Part shown: positions 12,801 through 22,900 of the stretch, piece after piece
Layout: every line of letters begins with the position of its first letter
How positions within the stretch are numbered: the stretch's first letter is position 1
NCBI GenBank assembly: GCA_903813345.2
Contig: CAIIXF020000158.1
Location: 52,793-114,000 of the forward strand
Source of the DNA: Owenia fusiformis
Taxonomy: Eukaryota > Annelida > Polychaeta > Sabellida > Oweniidae
DNA length: 61,208 bases
Reading direction: 5' to 3'
Position numbers and translations under genes: made by a program
The notes under the pieces: generated by a model
What the model was told of the DNA's origin: nothing
Database searches by the model: none
Seen by the model: the letters and a program-made list of their open reading frames with translations, nothing else

Positions 12801-13640
12801 TATCTTGCAGTATATCAGGGCACTATATATGTATGTCTGTCATTGGTAATGTGTATCTTAATACAATGTTTAAATTCCAAAGTTGGCTAAATTGAGTGTT
12901 TTATCATTTCACTTAGTGATTGATTCTGCAGTCGGTTGTTTATATGAAACAAATTTAATCTTGCAGTATATCAGGGCACTATATATATGTCTGTTATTGG
13001 TAATATGTATGTTAATACAATGTTTAATTTCCAAAGTTGGCTAAATGGAGTGTTATATCATTTTTTGTAGTGATTGATTCTGCAGTCAGTTGTTCATATG
13101 AAACAAATGCTACCTTGCAGTATATCAGGGCACTATATATGTATGTCTGTCATTGGTAATGTGTATCTTAATACAATGTTCAATTTCCAAAGTTGGCTAA
13201 ATGGAGTTTTTTATTATTTTATGTAGTGATTGATTCTGCAGTCAGTTGTTTAAATGAAACAAATTTTATCTTGCAGTATATCAGGGCACTATATATATGT
13301 CTGTTATTGGTAATATGTATGTTAATACAATGTTTAATTTCCAAAGTTGGCTAAATGGAATGTTTTATCATTTTCTGTAGTGATTGATTCTGCAGTCAGT
13401 TGTTTATATGAAACATATGATATCTTGCAGTATATCAAGGCACTATATATATGTCTGTCCTTGGTAATGTGTATCTTAATACTATGTTTAATTTCCAATG
13501 GAGTGTTTTATCATTTTACTTAGTGATTGATTCTGCAGTCAAGTGTTAATAATGATGTAACACTGTATATCAATGCACTATTTGTATGTCTATCATTGGT
13601 AAGTTGTTTGTTTATACATATTTTCTAATTTCCATAGTTG

Positions 13641-13798
13641 GTTAAATAGTTTGTTTAATTGCCTTACTTAGTGATCGATTCTGCAATTTGACAATTTGTT
13701 TCTATGTCACTGATGATGTCAAGCAGTATACCATTGTACTATCTTTATTCATATATTGTTGGCTAAACGGACTGCTGTACATAGTAATTGATCTGAAG
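13641..13798. repeat. Highly diverged terminal unit of array B
   Basis: Pieces such as 'gtgatcgattctgcaa', 'gttggctaaacggact' and 'gtaattgatctgaagtcaag' match the order of landmarks in a B unit but with many changes and indels. It joins the array to the endonuclease relic next to it. Confidence 0.65.
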
Positions 13799-13903
13799 TC
13801 AAGTATTCTCACATTTGATGAGAGCATTGTCTCTTGAAATGTGATCAAGAGGATGATGGTCATTATCGATATCTTCATCGAATTCACCAATAAAAACAAT
13901 TAT
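13799..13903 (-). pseudogene. Relic fragment of the Helentron endonuclease domain
   Basis: Read on the minus strand, 34 codons and a stop give a peptide containing FIGEFDEDIDND and then HHPLDH. This lines up with the intact endonuclease region of the neighbouring gene (LIGDFNEDLHND, then PHPIHH, around residues 3037-3053). The catalytic Asp and Asn of the GDFN motif have become Glu and Asp, and no longer frame surrounds the fragment. It lies 45 bp beyond the stop codon of the intact gene, in the same orientation. It could be a decayed second copy of the gene's 3' end, left by a tandem duplication or by insertion beside an older element. Confidence 0.6.
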
Positions 13904-13947
13904 CTAAGTCTTAAGTGTTCAGCTAAGGTATGTGATAATAACTACCA

Positions 13948-16900
13948 CTAATCCCAATTCTCTTTTTCATTTAACACAATAACCTTCAGCATTTCATGAT
14001 AACTATAATAAGTAGGTTCCACAAAAGCTTTCAATTTGCTAGGATGTATACCCTTTACATAAACATGGTCAATGCATGTCAAGTTCTCTGTTGTTGATTC
14101 ACATATCAGTTGAGAAAAACTGTTTATGACTACTAGATTGTGATGTATAGGGTGTGGCTTGTCATTATGGAGATCTTCATTGAAATCACCAATTAAAATG
14201 ATTCTTTTAGTCCTTTGTGTTACACAATGAATGAGATTTTCAAGTGCACAAACAAATTCAGAAACATTGCATGTTGGTTGTTTGTAAATTGTTACTACAC
14301 CTAAATTTTCCACATATGTAACTACATGTTCAATTTTAGGTTCAGTTTTTTCAATTACACTTTCAATATGTATATGGTACATCTCATTGTTATGGTAAAT
14401 TGCTATACCTCCATTGTGTGTGGATATGTTTGTTCTATTCTTTATATAAGGCTTTTCAAAATGTGGTAAGAATAATACTGGACTTGTGTCATCTCTATAT
14501 AGCCAAGTTTCACATAAGCAAATTATATCACTGGACAGCAACTCAGTGTTCACCTTAGCATCCTCAATATGTGCAACCAAACCTTGTATGTTATGGAATG
14601 CAATTGTTAGGTCATTTGTTTCAGGCTTGGGATTTGGTTGGATGTCGTACATAGGCATTCTATCAAGATTAGCTATCATGTCCCCATCACAATAAATTAA
14701 GGCAGGGTCATAATCAAGGATATAGAGTCCATTGGCTGACGTTACTCTACTAAATGCTACATATGCCATCCCACCTTTAAACATACCTTTCATTGACACT
14801 GTCAATTCTTGACAAGTTGCACCTTGAAGTTTATGAATAGTGCAAGCGTATGATAATATAAGTGGAATTTGGCGTCTTAAAAACTGCCCTACTTGATCTT
14901 CAGCTGGTTCTATTCGAATTGATTCAGGATATTTACTTGAAGGATGCTCATATTTGTATTTTTGTCCTACTCTCGAATCATTAAACTTCACCCACACAGC
15001 TTGAGGCATGTTGTCCTGTTGGTTTTTGTATTCAATATGTGTGACAACTCCAAAGACTCCATTCACAAGGCCATCAGCTACTGCTACATTTTTAATCAAC
15101 AGAACATTTGCCCCTTCACACAGAGTTATTTCTGGATCAAATGTTTCGGATAAAGAATGGGGAGCTTTATCAGTTTTTTCCCATGTTTGTCCATTTCTTC
15201 TAAAGTAGTCTTCAGCTTTTATATGATGTATCACTTTATCATTTGCTTTACAAATCTCTTGGAGTCGTGACATATTGTATTCATCTCTAAGTTTTCTTGT
15301 TGAATAGGCCCTCAAACAATTTGCTGGTGGTTTCTTATTTGCAATGTTTCTAAAAAATTGATCATCCTTCTCACTCAGTTTTTCTGTTTTCTTTAAGACT
15401 CTTATTCGTCTTAAAACTTCAGCGTATTCAATATCATCCTTTTGGCGCATAATTTCAGTTAGTTCTATTTTCTTAAATAAATCGAATGGATTAAATATAT
15501 GAGGGTATTCCTTAAGGAGTATCTTTTGTATAACTGGTGGTAACTGCATAAAGTCTCCAAAAGCTAAGATGGATGTATTGCCAAATTTATCATTAGTTCT
15601 TTTAATTTGACCCAAACGACCATCTACATACTTCAATAACTCAATTGATACCATTGATATTTCATCAATAACCAAGTTTTGTAGATTCTCAAGTTGTACT
15701 CTAACTTTTGCCATTAGTGGCTCTGATAAAGGTATATACTTAAAATGACCATCCTTTTCATCTCTTTTTGACTTATTCTTTGTTACAACATGAAAAGCAC
15801 TATGGACTGTATTTCCGGGAATATTAAATGCCGACGTTCCTGTAGGTGCAGTCAACAAAGTTGAAATCGCATTTTTTAATTTTTGATCACCGTATATTTG
15901 AAATATTCGTGTTGATGTATAATGTATACATTTGATCAAATGGCTCTTTCCAGTTCCTGCACATCCAGATATATGTAAAAACAATGGATCAGGATTTTTT
16001 CCCAGGGGTTCTTCTGAACAGCATTTAGATTTTTGTGAACACCATTTAGCTTTTTCTAAACACCATTTTCGAACAATGTAATATATCTGCTTTTGTTTTG
16101 AATTCAATTGTCTTAACAATGGCATAATATCTGATGTGCTATGAGTACTTGTTTGTAATTCCACCAGACACGTGGCACTTTTTACCTTGTCCTTTTTCTC
16201 AATATAATCTATCTCTGGTATATCTCCTTCTGCCACATCTACTATTTCATCAGGTTCTTTATCAAGTATACTTTCATGGCGATTAAGCTCTTGTTCTGGT
16301 GCTATCTTGGCCCATGCGTCATCATATGTCCCTTCATTATTGAGTTTATCGACAGCATCAGACAATTTTTCACCAGTTATGTCATAAATGGATTTGTTTT
16401 TGTCAACAATATCACTTATTTTTACCATTTTATCGTTATGTAATATTGACGATCTAAGGTAGTTTTCATACGAATCACATTGATTTGGTTTGAACTCATT
16501 CTCATTCCTGTATGGCATGAATAATTGTAGCACACTATGAAAGTATTCTTCAGAGTTATTTTCTCTAGAAAAGTTTGGATAACGAACAATAGCAAAGTGT
16601 TTGGTTCTCTTTTGTATGTATCCCAATTCACCTTGGAGTTTCATTATTTTACATTCATCATTTTCATTTGTTGTATCTCCAGTGTCAATATCTAAAACTT
16701 CATTCTGATCATCACCATCTTCAGTTTCCAGGGTTTTCTTTGGAGTGTTCAACAGCAAATACTTAGAGGCAAATTCTGCTAAACACATGCTGTTAAAATC
16801 ATTAGTGATTGGTCTTCCCAAGTACTTGTCAATGATATTTGGTAGAAACAATTTGTCTGTTTTTTTCATTCGCAATATTGATAGTGGTAAGGACATTCTT

Positions 16901-19900
16901 ATTGGATTATTTCCTACAGGCAAAAAAACAACTGATCTTGAAGCTTGCTTTATTTTCATATTGCTTCCCCTGTACACAGCTTCTTGTACACTTATTTCCC
17001 TATGTTTCATATATCTATATCCAATTGCTTTCATGGCTTTAGATGCACTTGCATTCTGTTCCTTTGCTTCGTCAGATGCAGCTTGTAAATTTTTACTCAT
17101 TTCTGTTTCACTTTTAGACACATAAGATATGATATACACTACAACTGCAAATATATCAACTGGATGTTGTATGTCCATGTTAGCGTTCCAAGCTCTGAGT
17201 AGGTCTGCATTATAATTGTTGATCCACATTTCTTTTGCATGGCGCTTGAGAATAACCTGTTTTGTTTTTGTGAGTGTGCTTTGTGCTTTTTGATACTCTT
17301 CTTGTGTGAGACCTGGCCATGCTTTTTCAAATATTTGGTCCAATGATAATCCAGAACAATCATCAGACAAAATTTGAGTTTTCAAAGCAACAAGAATATT
17401 TTTAGCTTTTTCCATAGGCATGTCATTTTCTGGGTCATCATTACTGGCAATGAATGTTCTTGATGATGGAGGCTTTGGAAAGTTAAATCTGCAGGTTGTA
17501 CCTTTCTTTTTACAGCTTTTTGAATGGTTTTTACTGTGTGTTTGTACTTCAGATACAATGTGATTTAATTCTGGATCATCAAACTCATCTGGTAATTCGC
17601 AGGATACATATTTCCCTATAAACTCCTCAACTTCTGACTTTGAAGCATTTTCATAAGTAGGAGCATCTTCTATCCAGAACAAACAATGGACATGTGGGCT
17701 TCCACGCATTTGAAATTCATATCGCCACCACAGATCCTTAACTTTTCCAATAGGGTTAGATGGTGACATAATTATTTCTTTGAGAAATCTTGTCCAGCGG
17801 AAATCAAACAATCTTGCAACAGTCACAGGATTATCCCGGATGAGATTGCACTTTTCAGTTTTCGATAGTTCTGTTGGCAACCGTATGTCATTATTCTGAT
17901 TAAGAATCGTTAAAATGAATTCATCCCATCGTAAATCTGCACAGGAAAATGAGCAGAACCATGTCGGTGAACCTAATTGTCTTATCATAGCAAATAAGTT
18001 CATTTGTTCTCTTTGCCAAAATGGTGGTGTTCCTCTGATCGGTTGTAAATAATGATATCCTACACTTTTTCTGGTTAAAGCTTCACACTTTTCTCTGTTT
18101 AAGATATCATCAAGTGTAAGTTCTGAACCATCAGATTTTGATCGAGTTCCTTTTTTCAAACTGTAACTTACATTGTCAATAATTTTTCTCAACTCTGATG
18201 TATACTGAGCATAGAAAATATATTGAGAATTTTGGCCAAAACGCAAATCTGCAGAAAACAATCTATTACCAAAATACTTTGCAGGTCTTATATCTTTTAT
18301 TCGTGCTTGTGCAAAACTATTAGTACCATCAGGAAATAGTGTTGGAAAAGACATTGCTTCATTATTTTGTTCTTGTAAAATTGGTAAAGGTTTTTTGTTT
18401 TCACCCGGTGCTACTGAATATATACTATCCATATGTAAATCTAACATTTCTTGGCCAATGTTACCAGGCTGGAGACATGTATCAAATAATACGCCTACAC
18501 TTTCACAGGCTATTTCTTCGCTATCGTTATTACTTCCTTCACCTGTATCTTCATTCATTTTTGATGTTGGTGTAGAACATTTAATTTGTTCTGATTGTTT
18601 ATTAGGTGGTGTTATTTTTTTCCTGTCTTTAATATCAAGTAAATAATCAGGAACACATTCTTGGAAGTCATCTGATATAGCAACTGTTCTGTACAATGGG
18701 TTATTATCAGCCAAGTAAAGTAGTGCTTTCTTAACCTTTGTTATAGATACTGTTTTATACATATGGTGACCATCATATTGGAGTTTACGCTTCAGTTTAA
18801 CTTGAATTAGTTCTTCATCATGTAATGGCCGAGGTAATGATGTTACAGTTTCAACAATGTCACCTGCTACACTTATTACTGGACCTTTCATTCCAAATTG
18901 ACCTCCTTTAGGTAGATGTACAATTTTCATGATTGGTAGACGTAATGCTATAAGATGTTGTTCCAATTCATTTAAATATTTCAGTTCATCTGGAGTATGT
19001 GGAACAGACATGTTATTACAATGTGCGGTCAATGGCATCTCTCCCTTTCTGAGATATCTTAAGCAATTGTGGCAAATCCAAGTTTCACTTTTTGGCGAAT
19101 TGCATAATGAGCAATTGGTTTTACAAGTATTGTTTCTTTTATGCACATAAGTATCAGAAATACATTTAGCTGCATTTTCTCTTATATTCTTTAAATCCTT
19201 CAGTTTGTCTTGATTATATTTTAATACTTGGTGTCTGAACAAAAGTTTTTGACAGACTGTACAAACATATGTCAGACCATCACTAATAATGTTTCTGAAC
19301 CTTAGAAGAGCATTGCTGAATTCACTTAGGTTCTGCCTCTGGGATAAATACTCTTGCTTGCTACGTCGTTTCTGACTTTCTACAAACTCAGGGTTAATCT
19401 CATATTCTGTGCGAATACGTTGCTTTTGTTTCTCTTTGAACTCAGGGTTCATGTCATATTCTGTGCGAATACGTTGCTTTTGTTTCTCTTTGAACTCAGG
19501 ATTTGTTTCATACCTTTTATTTTCATATTCTTTCATGTATTCTTTCTGATTTTCTCTGAACTCAGGGTTCATATCATATTCTGTGCGAATACGTTGCTTT
19601 TGTTTCTCTTTGAACTCAGGATTTGATTCATACCTTTTCTTTTCATATCCTTTCATGTATTCTTTCTGGTTTTCTCTGAACCCAGGATTAGTGTCATATT
19701 TATTTCTTTGGTATTCAATAATACATTTCTTAAGCTTTTCTGGTGTTTGTTTATAATTTTTTTTACTTTCCCTTTTTTTACTTTCTTTATAATCTTCTGA
19801 TACTTTGTATGTCATTCTCTGATATTCTTTTTTATTCTCAGAGACATCCTTGTTTTCATTATATTCCTGTTTTTTTTTCAAATTCTCCACTTTTCGTCTT

Positions 19901-22900
19901 AATTCCTTCTTTGAACACTTTGGAGTTTTAGGTTCAACTTGAGAAATATTTGAGCTTTTTTTGTTAGAATCAGTTTCAAGACTACCTAATTTCATTATTC
20001 TACTAAATTGGGATATTTCAGGCTTTGACGAGTCAGGACTGCTTCTTTCTTCAGTAGGAATTGTTGTTGCATTGCTTGCCTGCATAGGTTTTTCTTGGAC
20101 TTTTGTCACAACATCATAATGAAGTTCACCAGAATGATTGAGGTAAAGTTGTCTATCATATGTACTGCCAAAAACTGTCCATCTATCATTACTATATGTG
20201 AGTATTTTGACTTCAAATAAATGACAACAAGCTACTATTTCTATCTGTGTTCCAAATATACCCTGTGAATGCATCATTTTGCTCATTATTTGATTCTCTA
20301 ATTCATCTGGAGTAATTCCAAGGGTTTTAATGATGTATTGTTTGCAAATTGGCTCATTTTTATGATCAACAATAAGTTGTCTAACTTGTTTGTGATTATC
20401 TTCTGTATTAGTCATGGAATATGAAATTGCTCTAAAAAGGCAGTCACCATCACCTTTAACTTTTTTCAAAGATTTCTGTTTCGGAAAAGAGTGGAGTAAT
20501 TCCATATCTTGTTTGGCATCAGCACGCATTTCTCTACGCTTCAAATTAAATTGTTTAGCAATTTCTATTTTTTGTGCCTTGTTGAGAGGAATAAAGTGTC
20601 CAATAGAAATTTGTTTTTCACCAACAGATACATTTGTCACATCATCATCATATTCTTTAGTTATTCTCACATTTTCTTTGCATTGCCTTTTCTTCACTGA
20701 TTCACCCAATTGCTCATTGTTACTGCATTTACCTAATAGATCATTATTCATACAAAGAACCTCACTTTCACTAGGTAACTTCTCAGAAAATCTTAGTTTC
20801 CTTTTTGCCGATTTTGATTTAACTTTGCTATCAAATTTATTCATTTGTTCTGGCTCATTCTTTCCTGAATCATTTCTACATTTAATCTTGCTTGATAAAG
20901 TAGACTGTTTCACTGCTTTACATTCATTAAATGTTATAGCATCAACACTAAAACGATTTTTTGTATCTGCTCTGTGTTGAATGGATTCTGATAAGGACTC
21001 AGCTGTGTTCCATATTAACATCGTGATGGTTTCCAAAACGTTTGACATATGAACAGTTGCTTTTCCGAATTCATGAATTCTGCCCTGTTTATCTCTACAG
21101 TGAGGATCGAATGAATAATACATGATGGTCTCTCCTTTCTTTCTTTTTGTGACACACATCGTTGTATTAAGGAATGTTACTAGACAAGAGTCGTGATCAG
21201 TGAGAGCTTGGTCTATAGCTTCGTGTATTGTCAACCCATGTTCATCTTCATCATAGTTCCAATATTCCAACTGTCCTTGTATTGGAGTAGATCTGTATGT
21301 GAATGTTTTATCATTGCAACTAACGGTTTCTGGAATATCATATATACTGAGGTAGCCATTGGGAGTTGGATTTTCTGTTATTATTCTTGTGTAAAGAATA
21401 TTGCCTCTGTATAGAACGTCATCAATGAATGGAGCATCGATATGGCGATATGCTTCACTTTCTGACATCATTAAATAAGTCAAGGAATTTGCGAAACATT
21501 GTTTGCCTCCACCAATATCCTCAAATACATCATCATTCTGGGCCATAGTTCCCTGTACTACATCATGGACTTTCAGTATCCCTGAGCCTATCACATCAGT
21601 AATGACATCATAATGGTTCTGAGTAGAGTGATCTAGATATATGCATCTGTTTTCAAACTCTCTGCCAAATACTGACCAGCTGTTCATTCTATCATAGGTT
21701 GTTATTTTCATTTGGAATAAATGACAGGCTGCAGCTATTTCAATGTCAGTTCCCCACACAGAAGATCTGTTCATATTCCTTGATTTAAAATGCAATTTCA
21801 ATTCTGAGTGAGTCAGGCCTCTGGTTTTCAGGATGTATTCTTGGCAATTCGGATCATTTCTATGTGCCACTATACTCTGCCGTATCGCTATGTGATTGGA
21901 CTCGTCATTTGTGACACAATAAGATATAGCTCTGAATAGACAATTGCCATCACCAGTTATTCGCTTTAGACATTCCTGTTTAGGCTTCATGTCTCTGATT
22001 TCAACATCAATATGTATAGGGTCATTGGATTTATGGCAATATTCCAGATGGTGAATGTTACACAACTGTCGTTTTTCAATATTCTGTAATGGAGCGAAAT
22101 TTCCAACAGGGCCACTTTTCTTAGACTGAATTATTGTTATATCATCGGCATTCTCACTTGATTTCTGTTTCAAATTATGTCTAGGTAGTTCAGGCTTGTA
22201 ACCACCAGTTTGAGAGTCTACAATATCAGTGTTTTCAAATTCTTCATCATTTTCAAAAACAACTTTTATGGGTGGCACTCTTGGGCAATCATCTTTAAAA
22301 ATGTCTTCCATTTGTTCGACTATTTTTAAAAAGTATGGATTTTCATTTTTTGTTTCTTGCATATTTCCACATGTCGTTTTATTTGTAAAATTTGCTTCGC
22401 GACTCAGATATTTTGCTCTTTTCATTTCTTTTCGGTTTGAAAAGCTTTTATATTTAATATCAGTGTCAACATTAGAATCCTTAGTTTCGACATTGATAGT
22501 TGGTACACGTAAAGAATTGTCTGACAAGTACTGCTCTAAGACATGCCGTTGTGTTACTTCATCTTTCTTCGACATTGGTTTTCTAAGGTTTTCATCATAT
22601 ATATGTTTTTCTTTTTTTGAGATTAATTTCTGATTTTTTCTTCCCAGTTTACGACTGGATTGTTTGGACATGTTCTTAATACTAGAATGTACCATTTTCT
22701 GATTACAGAGTCTTTTCGATGATTTTCTCAGGTTTGATTTCAGTTTCTTTGCTGTAGCTTTTTCCTGACCCCTAATTTTATTGACATAATACTTGTTCAG
22801 TTTTGAGATCGATCCAAGGATTGTATTGTTTTTGTCTATAAGAGATTTTATATCATCCAAAATTTTGACATTGCTTTTCAGTGGGTCATCACAAATCACT

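Larger units (their letters stand above)
5223..13640. repeat. Tandem array B, 154-156-bp satellite (about 54 units)
   Basis: The landmark 'attgattctgcag' occurs at 11521, 11677, 11831, 11987, 12143 and 12297, a period alternating between 154 and 156 bp. Other constant parts are 'ttggctaaatggagtgtt', 'cttgcagtatatcagggcac' and 'gtctgtcattggtaat'. Several unit variants alternate (tatcatttttt, tatcattttatg and tatcatttcactt forms), so there is higher-order structure. Small frames such as 7804-8034 and 9272-9502 are array shadows. The array ends about 300 bp from the stop codon of the Helentron gene, on its 3' side, and its last units are the most diverged. Confidence 0.92.

Noticed and set aside
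3241-13640. Regularly spaced repeats resembling a CRISPR array
   Set aside because: The whole 150-155-bp unit is repeated with no unique spacers, no cas genes are present, and the DNA is animal-like. It is satellite.
14500-14700. LINE retrotransposon, suggested by the APE-type endonuclease
   Set aside because: There is no reverse transcriptase anywhere in the window; the nuclease is fused in frame after the helicase, as in Helentrons.
20414-20980. 188-codon plus-strand frame
   Set aside because: It is antisense to the intact Helentron frame and has no recognisable domain; the same applies to the other plus-strand frames between 14486 and 23122.
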